DNA of 64,000 nucleotides, taken from assembly GCA_037447655.1 (NCBI GenBank), contig JBBHKE010000508.1, forward strand, positions 76,473 to 140,472, read 5' to 3'. Positions 9,775-19,447 of this stretch are shown piece by piece. The position numbers were made by a program, and so were the translations under genes. This DNA comes from Zygnema cylindricum. Taxonomy: Eukaryota; Streptophyta; Zygnematophyceae; Zygnematales; Zygnemataceae. The stretch's first letter is position 1. Each line of letters begins with the position of its first letter. The notes beneath the pieces are model-generated. The model made no database searches, was not told the DNA's origin, and saw only the letters and a program-made list of their open reading frames with translations.

Positions 9775-11624
9775 ATGATTGCAGATTCAGGGGAGATAAA
9801 AGATGGGGGAGATATACCAGAATCCCCTCATATTCCTACACACTTTGATGTGAGAGAGGAAGAGGAATCAAAACCGATTTCCATGGAAAGGGGAGCCAAT
9901 GAGAAAGTTAGGAGGAATCTAAGACTTCCCTCCATACCAGCTTCGGACTTTGAGGGAGGACGGAGAAGCAGCAAAAGGCTTCAAGAAATACAGGATGCTC
10001 ACAAGGTAACAAAGCTCTTTCACCCAAATGAGCCTCAGTCATACTCAAAGGCAATTAACAGTCCAGAGAAATAAAGATGGGTCAGAGCCATAAATGATGA
10101 GATGGCTTTAATCATGGAGGCAAATACTTAGAAGCTGGTGGACTGTCCACCAGACAGAAAACTTATTGAGTGTAAATGGGTATATAAACTAAAACTGAAC
10201 CCAGATAACACCATCGAGAGATATAAGGCTCGGCTGGTGGCAAAAGGGTTCACCCAAAATAAGGGATAGATTATGAGGAGACCTTTGCTCTGATAGTTTG
10301 ATTCCCATCTGTGAGGATTCTCCTTAGTTTAGCAGCAGCGGAAGACATGGAGATACATCAGTTAGATATTAAGACCGCATTTCTCAACGGTGAACTGGAG
10401 GAGGAAATCTTTATGCGGCAACAAGAAGGTTTTGTAGAAGAAGGAGAGGAAAACAAAGTCTGCAGACTTATAAATTCCTAATATGGACTGAGCAGGCCCC
10501 TTGACAAAAAAATAAAAAATTAGATGAGTTTCTTACCAGTCTGGGGTATATTCAGAGCAGTTCTCACCATTCTATTTATATGTTTGAGGATGAGAATGAT
10601 GTGATTTTTATTGCAATTTATGTGGGTGATTTGCTGGTATTAAGTAAGTCTATAGAGAAGATAAATAAGCTAAAGAAAGATCTGAGAAGCAGATTTGACA
10701 TGAAGGATTTAGGGGAGGCTAAATATATTCTGAGAGTTCAAATGGAAAGAGATAAGGGGAAGAGGATAATCAGACTTACTCAGAAAGAGGCTATAGGAAA
10801 TAAGTTGGAGAAATTTCAAATGCAGAATGCAAACAGTTGTACCAATCCCAAAAACTTGAAGAAAGTAAGTGATAGGAGTGTAGAAGGAGGAGTGATAATG
10901 CTAGATGATCAGATGAGTCCAAAAGAGAGGCAATTTATGAAATCTATTCCTTACAAACAGGTTGTAGGACGTTTGATATACTTTATGAATTGTACCAGTC
11001 TTGATATAGCTGCAGCAGTTGGAGTCATCAGTTGGAGTCTTAATGATCCTAAAAAGAGAGACTGGGAGGAAGCCAGAGAGTAATGAGATACCTGGTAGAA
11101 CTAGGGATCTATGGTTGCATTTAGGAGGGGAGCACACTGACATCACTACTTGGAGTGATGCCAGTTATCGGGATGCACCTATGAGAAGATGCACATCTGG
11201 GTATGTATTGTATGTGGGGGAAGGTGCTTGCTGTTGGAGCAACAAGCAACAAAAGATTGTTGCTCAGTCCACTATGGAGGCTGAGTACATGGCCTCTTGT
11301 TCTGCTGTGAAAGAGCTGATGTGGGTGAAGTCTTTGTTGCAAGAATTAGGGTACATGAAGAAGGGAGTGCATGAAGTGTTTTTTGATAACCAGGCTGCAA
11401 TTACAATTGCAGCCAATCCAAAACATCATTTCAAAGCTAACCATATAGACATAAGATTGAGCTTTGAAAGGGAAAAAGTGGAAAATAAAATTGTGAATTT
11501 GGTATATAGGAGTGATGGAGAAATGGTGGCTGATATGATGACAAAGCCTGTGCCATCTCCGAAGCTAAAGTACGGTAAGGAAAAATGTGGATTAAAAGAG
11601 AAATTAAATCAGACTAGAAAATAA
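9775..11624 (+). pseudogene. A1 reverse transcriptase and RNase H
   Basis: The linker (DFEGGRRSSKRLQE) leads into reverse transcriptase with stops near 10072 and 10130 and frame slips to about 10500. The frame 10580-11083 contains the catalytic motif as YVGDLLVLSKS: copia enzymes have YVDD, so a metal-binding Asp is replaced by Gly. The RNase H frame 11019-11624 is open and carries the recognisable AQSTMEAEYMASCSAVKELMW and DNQAAITIAANPKHHFK blocks, ending NQTRK just before the polypurine tract. This enzyme would copy RNA to DNA in the particle, but this copy is inactive. Confidence 0.88.
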
Positions 11625-11630
11625 GGGGAG
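11618..11630 (+). promoter_or_regulatory. Polypurine tract of A1
   Basis: A purine run (AAATAAGGGGAG) directly abuts the 3' LTR start TGTTGAAATC, as required for plus-strand priming. The same run precedes the 3' LTRs of B, C, A3 and A4. Confidence 0.8.
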
Positions 11631-12615
11631 TGTTGAAATCACTAGATTAAGGGGAGGTATTTTTTTTGTCTTAATTAAAAAAAAAAGGAAAAAAAAAGCT
11701 GAGATAGCCTGCCTCCACCTTCTCTCTTTGGCCCCCATACTTGTTATAGTCACTGAAGGAGAGAGAGGGCGGTGGAGCCATGGCTGCCTTAGCTCCATAG
11801 GCATGGCTTAAGAGTGACCCAAGTCACTCTCAACCAAAAAGGTTGAGTTTGGCAGGACTCGAACATCCGACCAGTAGGGCGAGGCGTAGCCGTCAAACCT
11901 TACCAGTCTGTCGTAGTAGTTCGTTAGGATACATGGGGTTCGACAGCTATTTAAAACATTAGATAGGCGACTAATCGGATTAACTGAATTACAAATAGGA
12001 TACATAGAAACTAGTTGGGGAATTAAGTACGCACGAAACAAATGTACCGGACATTTATATTTTAACAGTTGGGAATAAAAGCCGGTTTGGATCCGACGGC
12101 TCACATCATCGTTGCAATCCTGTAATAGTCGCTTTGGGGGTTTTCGGATGTAACATGACCTGGCAACACGTGGCAAAATGTCATTGGAAAGCGGGAATCT
12201 TAGGAAGCATGAGGAGAAGTCCGGAGAAGACATGCATCCACTCCATAGTTTTGTCGTACACATGCCGTACAAACAGTACATCGGCCATAGTACCTTTTTG
12301 TACTGTACAGTCTTCTGATTGGTGCCATACATCAGTAGATAGGAGTTGTGAGAGGGTTTAGGACTTAGTGGATTGAGGAGGTAACCGCCTCTCTCCCAAC
12401 AAGCTTGTATAAATATTGGCATCTTTGCGACTCCATAATTAATCGCCTGGTTGGGCCTTTTCAGTGATACTTTTTGTTGTGGACTCAAGGGAGTCAACTG
12501 CAAAGGGTGATCAGATTATTTGTCTGGGTGCAGTTGCTCTCGTTGAAAGTGGGTTAGTCAAAAACTACCTAGAGGTTTCCTCGATTTTGGTCCAAATGGG
12601 GGACACATAATTCCA
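11631..12615 (+). repeat. 3' LTR of A1 (985 bp)
   Basis: Aligns end to end with the 5' LTR at 6297-7293, with scattered substitutions and small indels, so the insertion is not recent. It ends TTCCA before the AAAGC flank. The B box here has one change (TGTTCGAGTCC on the minus strand). Confidence 0.9.
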
Positions 12616-12892
12616 AAAGCATACAGGTTACCCTTTCCCAAAACGGCCAGCTTTAAGGGAGAAAAATTTCTAAATATAATACATACAGATATTTCGGGAC
12701 CGGCTAAAGTGCCCTCACCGAGGGGGGAAGATATTTATGACTATCACTGATGATTGGTCTCGGTATTCCAGGGTGTATTTTTTGAAAAACAAGTCAGAAG
12801 CTCAGGATTGTTTTAGACAATATAAAGCATGGAGCGAAAAACACCATGAAACTCCAATCAAGAGAGTAAGGAGTGACAATGGTGGAGAGTAT
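12616..12892 (+). pseudogene. Element B integrase fragment between A1 and D
   Basis: Continues element B integrase exactly where 6296 left off: the end of the zinc-binding region, then TITDDWSRYSRVYFLKNKSEA and RVRSDNGGEY, which contain the first two catalytic Asp residues. Frameshifts are present near 12650-12735. It stops in GGEY, where element D is inserted, and resumes at 20644. Confidence 0.88.
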
Positions 12893-13772
12893 TGTTGTTC
12901 TACAACCACCGGTGCAGGTGGAGGAGCTGCAGTAGTAGTAGAAGTAGACATGATACACTCTTGAAGCTATCAAGAATCCTACCAAACAGCTGTTCTTAAG
13001 TGCTCACCAATTCTTATACAAGCATCCAAACTTCACAAAACTCTATCAGAATATAGAGTAGCATAAACAGTGATAACTCCCAAAGTTTCAGCACAATTGA
13101 CCTGACAACACTCAAGATATAATACTCAGAAGTTTCCCAAAAACTGTCTGCAGTTTTACTACTTGGAAGTCTGGATACATAATATGTTATGAGTCCTAAG
13201 TCTTATACTTGTGTTGAACTGGCAACACCAGTGTACTTGAGAGGTACATCAAACCACCAAGCTACCAATAAGCTGTCAAGCTACCATTGAGTTATCACTA
13301 AGCTACCACTGAGCTATCACTAAGCTACCACTGAGCTATCACCAAGCTACCTAGAATCGTATCTATCGCAGTTGCTCTATCCTGTACAGAATCACATTAA
13401 GAATATCAGACGCTGCGTTGTCCGTACGGACCATATCAAATATAATCGTGGTTGCGTTGTCCTGTCTGTGTTGCAGCTTCGCTGCTGCGCTGCTCTGCTG
13501 TTGCGTTGCTCTACTGTATAGCAGCTGCTCTGCTGTATAGCAGCTGCTCTGCTGTATAGCAGCTGCTCTACTGTATAGCAATTGCACTGCTGTATAGCAT
13601 CTGCTCTGCTGTATAGCAGCTCCTCTGCAGTATAGCAGCTGCTTTGCTGTAGAGTAGGTGCGCTGCTCTGTTGTATAGCAGCTGCGCTGCTCTATCTGTA
13701 TAGCAGCTGCGCTGCTTTGTCTGTAAAGCAGCTGCCTTGCTCTGAGACTGAAAGCTTTCCAAAAAGACAACA
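12893..13772 (-). repeat. 3' LTR of element D (880 bp)
   Basis: On the minus strand it starts TGTTGTCTTTTTGGAAAGC and ends GAACAACA. It contains a 19-bp minisatellite (about 13490-13740). The last ~60 bases encode the N-terminus of gag (MSTSTTTAAPPPAPVV), because in this family gag begins inside the LTR. Confidence 0.9.
13490..13740 (-). repeat. 19-bp minisatellite in the D 3' LTR
   Basis: About a dozen imperfect 19-base units of the form CTGCTCTGCTGTATAGCAG (plus strand). Each unit has a CAGCTG palindrome where it meets the next. Translations rich in QQSSCYTAEQLLYSRAAAI are products of this repeat, not proteins. Confidence 0.9.
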
Positions 13773-13936
13773 CTCCCCTAAAGCTTTGGACTCAGTATCC
13801 GGACGCAGCTGCGGTGATAAACTAGCGCAACTTCACAGCATATCAATATAGCAATTAGCAAGTCACAAAGTCCCACTACCTCACAATGGTGGATTTATCG
13901 CAGAGTGGCACTATAGCAGTGCAGCAATTCAACTAT

Positions 13937-14545
13937 TCACTTAATTTCCACTGCGTCCCTACAATACTTCAGCTTAGGAGCAGGAATGGCTTTAGTGAGC
14001 ATATCAGCAATCATTTTTGCATTTGGCAAATAACATAGTTTAAGCACACTAGAGAACACTTTTTCTCTTACAAAGTGTAATCGTACATCCATGTGCTTGT
14101 TTTTGAATTGATGACTCGGGTTAGAAGCAATGGCAATGGCAGCTTGGTTATCACACCAGATCACCTGTGGACCAACTTGCATGTATCCTAGTTATTGTTA
14201 TATGGATTTTACACATAAGAGTTCTTTGAGGGCAGAGCTTGCTGCCATATATTCTGACTCCATTGTCGATTGTGCTGTAACCTTTTGAAGTTTGCTGCTC
14301 CAGCAGCAAGTACCGTTCCCAATTTGTAGAACGAATCCCGTGGTGGATTTCCGGCTTGGTATGTCGCCATAGCTTGCATCACTCCATGTTTGCAGCTTGA
14401 CTTCTCCTCCGCCTAGAGTGAGTTTGAGATCTTTAGTTCCCGCCAAATATCTTAAGACTCTCCTTGCTGCAACAAGATCAGATTTTCTCGGATTTTTTAG
14501 ACTCCTGCTCAATACCCTGACTGCTGCAGCAATGTCAAGACGGGT
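13937..14545 (-). pseudogene. D RNase H
   Basis: Continues the D polyprotein from RT across a stop at about 14543-14545, where the family has Cys in a CTRPD motif. The frame 14512-14198 gives WSDASYGDIPSRKSTTGFVL and AQSTMESEYMAASSALKELL. After a short break, 14182-13937 gives VIWCDNQAAIAIASNPSHQF and ends EIK before the polypurine tract. The acidic residues of RNase H (D in WSDASYGD, E in MESEY, D in CDNQ) are present. The region is nearly intact, but stops cut it from the rest. Confidence 0.85.
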
Positions 14546-16039
14546 TCAGTTCATGAAATATATTAAGCTTCCCACTATTTGTCTATAAGGTATTATTGTC
14601 ATAGGATCATTCTCCTTTGACTCTAAATACTCGCTAATAATGACACCTGGTTCTGTCTCTTCTCCCTCTAACTTCTGCCGAAACTCCATTGGAGTTAAAC
14701 ATCCTTTTACCCCCCGCATTCCGTACTCATCTAACATGTTTCCAATGGCCTCTTTTTGAGTCAATTTTATTATTTTCTTATTTCTGTCTACCTGGATACC
14801 CAAAATATATTTTGCCTCACCGAGGTCTTTCATCTCGAACCGTGAGTTTAGAGCAGTTTTAATTTTGTTAATTTCAGCCATTGATTTGCTAATTAATAGC
14901 AAATCATCTACATATACTGCTATATATACTATCCCATTGTCACCCTTTAGAACGTAGACAGAGTGATCAGAACTTATCCTTTGAAATCCTAGGCTAGTCA
15001 AGAATTCATCAAGCTTTAGATTCCACTGTCTGGGGGCCTGTTTTAGGCCGTACAAAGATTTTAGCAACTTGCATACTAAGTGCTCTTTTCCTGGTTCCAC
15101 ATACTTTTCAGGCTGCTGCATGTAAATGGTCTCTTCTAGTTCTCCGTGCAAAAAGGCCGTCTTTACATCCATCTGATGTATTTCCATATCTTCTATAGCA
15201 GCTAGAGACAGCAAAATCCTAACTGTCGGAAATCTTACAACCGGAGAAAATGTTTCTTCAAAATCGATTCCTTCCTTTTGATTATACCCCTTTGCCACAA
15301 GTCTGGCCTTATAACGTTCAATGGTGTTATCGGGATTTAACTTCACCTTGAATACCCATTTGCTGCCGATCGCTTTTCGGTCTGGAGGAAGGTCCACAAG
15401 CTCCCATGTTTGAGCCTCCATGATGGACTTCATTTCGTCGTTTGCTGCCTCGATCCAGTGATTCCGTTCTGGTGATGAGAAGGCTTCCTGAATGGTCAAA
15501 GGCTCCCCTGAGGCTGCCGAGTAGGCAAAGTGAGAGCTTGCTTGCAGGCGGCTACTTGATCTTCTTCCCCCCGGAAATTCTGAGGCTGAGATCGTCGGAT
15601 GCCGTGCGTTGCGCTGATTGCGCTGGTTGCGATCTGTGTGTACTGACCGCTGTTGGTCCGTCTGGATCCGAATTTGTTGAGGAACTTGAAGAGAGTCGGA
15701 CTCCGGAGTCATCACCGGAGTTTGTGGAATCTGCGGGACAATATCCTGCATGCAATCTAAAATGACATATTCCTGTACCTTTTGTTGCCTTTGCTGCTCT
15801 GTCATTTTAAATAAATCTATAGAGTCTAGTTCATCTTTAACAAGGATGTTCCGTGCTACAACTATTTTCTGCCTCCCAAACACAAAGACTCTATAACCTT
15901 TTGAGTGATCATCATATCCTAACAGAATACCCGGTAATCCCTTCGGTTCCATTTTCCATCTATCTGGAGAAGTATCCAATATAAAGCATTGACTACCAAA
16001 GACCTTGAAATGGCAACATCTGGTTTGTTTCCTGTCCAA
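14546..16039 (-). CDS. D integrase C-terminus and reverse transcriptase (open part of a damaged polyprotein)
   Basis: A 497-codon open stretch. From the N-terminal side: the integrase C-terminal region (HFKVFGSQCFILDTSPDRWK, YDDHSKGYRVF), a linker ending FPGGRRSSSRLQA, then reverse transcriptase from about residue 190 ([58 protein letters not shown]). The catalytic YVDDLLLISKS is intact. The first Met is not a real start: the frame joins the upstream integrase frame through a slip near 16020. It ends at a nonsense codon, GSLIYFMN then stop. The fold looks preserved, so this is one of the least decayed RT regions here, but not an expressed standalone gene. Confidence 0.88.
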   Translation of the reverse strand: MDRKQTRCCHFKVFGSQCFILDTSPDRWKMEPKGLPGILLGYDDHSKGYRVFVFGRQKIVVARNILVKDELDSIDLFKMTEQQRQQKVQEYVILDCMQDIVPQIPQTPVMTPESDSLQVPQQIRIQTDQQRSVHTDRNQRNQRNARHPTISASEFPGGRRSSSRLQASSHFAYSAASGEPLTIQEAFSSPERNHWIEAANDEMKSIMEAQTWELVDLPPDRKAIGSKWVFKVKLNPDNTIERYKARLVAKGYNQKEGIDFEETFSPVVRFPTVRILLSLAAIEDMEIHQMDVKTAFLHGELEETIYMQQPEKYVEPGKEHLVCKLLKSLYGLKQAPRQWNLKLDEFLTSLGFQRISSDHSVYVLKGDNGIVYIAVYVDDLLLISKSMAEINKIKTALNSRFEMKDLGEAKYILGIQVDRNKKIIKLTQKEAIGNMLDEYGMRGVKGCLTPMEFRQKLEGEETEPGVIISEYLESKENDPMTIIPYRQIVGSLIYFMN

Positions 16040-17259
16040 ATCTCGTAAGGAGTAGTTCCTACCGATCTTGATCCTATCCTATTCTTAATATAAACTGCAC
16101 AATTTAGAGCCTCAGCCCAGAATTTCGAATCCACATTTTTATCTGCGAGCATCGACCTAGAGCTCTCCGTGAGAGTTCTATTCAGTCTTTCCGACACCCC
16201 GTTTTGTTCCGGTGAATATGGAACAGTCAATAGATGACTTATTCCCTCCTCGAGTAAAAAGGCTTCAAATTCCTTTGATGTATATTCACCACCATTGTCC
16301 GATCTGAGCTGCAAAATAGGTAAATTATGAAGCTTTTCAGCCCATGCTTTATAGTGTTTGAAGTGACCAAACACTTCACTCTTCTCCTTCATGAAGTAAA
16401 CTTTTGTAAACCTGGAAAAATCATCTGTGAAGGTGACCATATATTTCATCCCCCCGGCAGATGAAACCTTCGCCGGACCAAAGACATCCGAATGAATTTG
16501 TTGTAAGAGTTTGTGTGACCGATGCTCAGACTCTTTAGGAAATGGCAATCTGTGGATTTTGCCTAAAGCGCAACCATCACAAGTTTTGACCGGCTCATTT
16601 GTGATTGATACACCCTCTATTTTTCCAGCAAGGACCATTTTCCTCAAACTATCATAGTTTACATGGCCTAATCTTTTATGCCACAACTCATCTGAGTGCA
16701 AAACACCGGAGTACAGAACATCATTCTCCTTTGTATTAGCCATATCCATGCGATACATCTTGCTACTATCTCTAGTACCTGTAACCGCAACCTTGCCATT
16801 TTTGCTAACAACCTGCCGACCATTTTTCAAATTAACCTCAAAGCCTTTACTCTCTACCAACGACGTAGAAAACAGATTTTTCTTAAAGTCAGGTACAAAT
16901 AAGACATTGTGAAGAGTCCTTTCAATTGCTTTTCCTTCTACATCAACTAGTAAGGACACATCACCCACAGCACGAGTCTGGACACTCATTCCACAAGCAT
17001 AATAAATATTTTTCTCCGGCTTGCTTTCTGATTTTTGAAGATGGCCTTGTTTCAACACATGTGGGCTGACGCTCCTGTATCCAATATCTATCGAGGGTCC
17101 TTCGCGCCCTCCATTGCAGCCGCCATAGCGAATAGATCCGTATCGTCCTCCGTAGAAACCGTCAAAGTCTCGTCTTGGAGAGACGAAGAAGCCGAAAATA
17201 GTGCATTTCCAGGAGGTGTAGGCCTTTTGAAGCTTTTGTAAAACTGGCTTTGTTGCCAT
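15919..17259 (-). pseudogene. D protease and integrase
   Basis: A 446-codon frame. The protease segment near 17100 is frame-shifted: the correct frame shows ILDTGASAHMC flanked by stops. The integrase part is well kept: ELWHKRLGHVNYD and CDGCALGKIHRLPF form the HHCC zinc site, TFTDDFSRFTKVYF and LRSDNGGEYTS give the first two catalytic Asp, and EQNGVSERLNRTL gives the Glu. It slips out of frame near 16020, and the C-terminal region continues in the frame starting at 16039. Integrase inserts the element DNA into the host genome. Confidence 0.87.
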
Positions 17260-17759
17260 CCCGGCCTGTATAAACCTGTATCGTTAGCTTTTTTAAGCTT
17301 AGGACAAAATTTGTATCCATGACCACTCTCAATACAATAAAAGCATGCATTGTTGGATTGTCTATTTCCACCGTGATTAATCTGTCTGAACTGATTAAAC
17401 TGATTCCTTTGCTGATTAAACTGTCCTTTTCTCTCAAAGTCTGAATTAAAAGCCTCTACTTGCTCAACATTGAGAATATTAGATGTAGCTTCCTCTTCTA
17501 GAAAAATATTGATGGCTAACTGTAAAGTCCAGCTAGCTTTATCTTTTTATTTGAGCATGTCAGATGCTCCTTTCATACTACGAGGGAGACCCCTCATGAG
17601 CAATGCTGCCTGTTGAAAAGGAGGAAACACCCCACCTGCACAAGCATGTGCATCTACAAGGATACGAAATTTGTTAGAATATTCAGCCATTGTACCGCCA
17701 GTGTACTTATTGTTGTTCTTTGGTCTAAAATAGACCGCAGAAGCTACCCAAACTATCAT
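17162..17759 (-). pseudogene. D gag, C-terminal part
   Basis: Gag continues here after the inner insertion: VASAVYFRPKNNNKYTGG and EYSNKFRILVDAHACAGGV to a stop near 17546, then NACFYCIESGHGYKFCPK, a CCHC-type zinc knuckle, near 17320-17350. It runs into the protease region. The break with the N-terminal half at 19109 coincides with the inserted segment. Confidence 0.75.
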
Positions 17760-19107
17760 GCAAAAAGCTAAGCGAAGCTAGGTCGACGAACAATCATTTG
17801 AAATGCATCCTCCATTTAACATACAACAACATTTAGGGTTTCATGGAATAATCAACATAAATAAACCCTATGACAACATCTAAGGTTTGATGGAATAATC
17901 GACATAAACAAACCCTAGGACAAATGCATAAACAATGCATATGAAACATATATAAAATAACATAAATAAATAATAAAGACAAATGCATTTCATATAAACA
18001 AAAGTATAATCAAAGTATAATTAAATAATCATTATATCATTCAAAGTGCATGACCTAATCGATAACCCTAAAAGTCTACATCTTCGGTCCCCACTTTACT
18101 AACCAGCATTGATGATTTATTCTAATGAAGCTCAAATCTATATATACACTTGTGAGCTGTTAACAAATCACTAAGTGTCAAAATAACCAACGTAAATTAC
18201 GTAACTGTCATTAAATCAAACTAATCGTAAGCGTACACCTGAAAGTCAAGCAATCGTAAGCGTACACTTGTCTGCAAATACGATACATAAATTAAAGTGT
18301 CGATATCCTCATTAATCACGTAAAATATAACTATTTTAATCAACACTAAATCATTAATTCAAATAAGACAAAACATTGATGCTTCAAATATTTACACCGA
18401 CGCATCCAAAAATCCGCGTCATAAGTGACAACTTGCTTAGTCACTTGTCGATAAGTCCACGTAGTGAACCGACATCGCATATGTACGGTCCACTAGATAA
18501 TGTGTCATAAAAACAATGTGGTCCCTTAAATAATATCGGCGGACGTCGTCCGCCCTCCACGTGTACCTCGAACAACTTGCCGAAATCAATTCGTACGATC
18601 CAAATCCTGTTCGTACCGAAATCACGTACTTCGTCATAAATGCGCCTTGTCGCATTTAAGGTACATGTCATTTTCGATAAATGCATGTCGCAATAAGCGA
18701 CAACTTAAAGTACACCTATCAAATACGACGCTCCGTACCGGCGGCGTCCCATGTAATAAATTTCATCTGTCGCATTATGTTTCGTACGTGCGACGTACCA
18801 TTTTACGATTTTACATACTTCGAATATCATACATCGGATCGTTTCGCGATCCGCCGTCCATTTCACTTTTGTATTCCATATTATTCGTACGCTTCTTCGC
18901 GTCACTGAATTTTGTAATTTACGTCACTTTAAATTCATTCGTACAATTACCCCCCAAATCCACAAATCCTTTCGAACCTCCACAGTATATCACGTAAATG
19001 CGTACGCACGAAACATCGCGTACGCACGAAACGCCGTGCTCGCACGAAACTAACTTTTCAAAAACAACACTTATAGTCCCAAATTTTTCCAACCAATAGA
19101 AGCTCTT
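17760..19107. mobile_element. Unidentified ~1.35-kb insertion inside D gag
   Basis: This segment separates two parts of D gag and has no recognisable coding region. It is AT-rich on the left. On the right it is rich in CGTACG-type words and a threefold CGTACGCACGAAAC-like motif also seen in the copia LTRs. Minus-strand ends are TGTCTAGG and TTTTTGCA, which would suit a solo LTR, but the flanks show no 5-bp duplication and there are no obvious inverted ends. Its class is undetermined. Confidence 0.45.
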
Positions 19108-19108
19108 C

Positions 19109-19447
19109 CTAGACATTGGCCTTTTCATAATCACTTTTAAGTGATTTCCAGATATCAATTGTTTTTTTCATTTTTATCCTTGACATAGCTAAGTCCTCAG
19201 ATATACAAAATTTGAGAATAGAACGAGATTGCGTATTTTTCTTAGACCATGACGGATCAGATTCATCCAGCGAAATATCCAATATATCTAAAAGATTAAC
19301 ATTTTCAAAGTGTGTCTCCACCATATCCGCCCAGTAAACATACTTATCCCCAGAAAAGATAGGAGTTCTTGATGACAGGCCCATTACCTGTTGTTCTACA
19401 ACCATCGGTGTTGGTGGAGGAGCAGCAGTAGTAGTAGAAGTAGACAT
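19109..19447 (-). pseudogene. D gag, N-terminal part (starts within the LTR)
   Basis: The frame opens with MSTSTTTAAPPPTPMVVEQQ, encoded by the LTR, crosses the primer-binding site as VMGLSSRTPIFSGDKYVYWA, and continues with copia gag-like residues (FENVNLLDILD, WKSLKSDYEKANV). It is cut at 19109 by the inserted segment. Several LTR copies in the window (12893-12955, 54733, 58335, 59022) keep this same N-terminal coding, which supports the upstream start. Confidence 0.8.
19374..19388 (-). promoter_or_regulatory. Primer-binding site of D
   Basis: On the minus strand GGTAATGGGCCTG follows the LTR terminal ACA. It is a diverged version of the GGTTATGGGCCCACC site of families A and B, so D probably also uses the anticodon arm of initiator tRNA-Met. 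Confidence 0.5.

Larger units (their letters stand above)
6297..12615 (+). mobile_element. Copia element A1 (family A), full length
   Basis: A complete-length element of 6319 bp: LTR 6297-7293, primer-binding site 7294-7308, gag-pol, polypurine tract 11618-11630, LTR 11631-12615. The flanks AAAGT (6292-6296) and AAAGC (12616-12620) are the 5-bp target duplication with one later mutation. Both flanks join into the same integrase codons of element B. The coding region contains stops and damaged active sites, so it cannot be autonomous. Confidence 0.92.

Noticed and set aside
13260-13345. CRISPR-like array of short repeats (AAGCTACCACTGAGCTATCAC)
   Set aside because: Head-to-tail short repeats inside a retrotransposon LTR with no spacer pattern; the setting is eukaryotic.
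18437-19158. Overlapping short frames on both strands in the insertion inside D
   Set aside because: No similarity to a transposase, gag or other family; composition is that of CGTACG-rich non-coding DNA.
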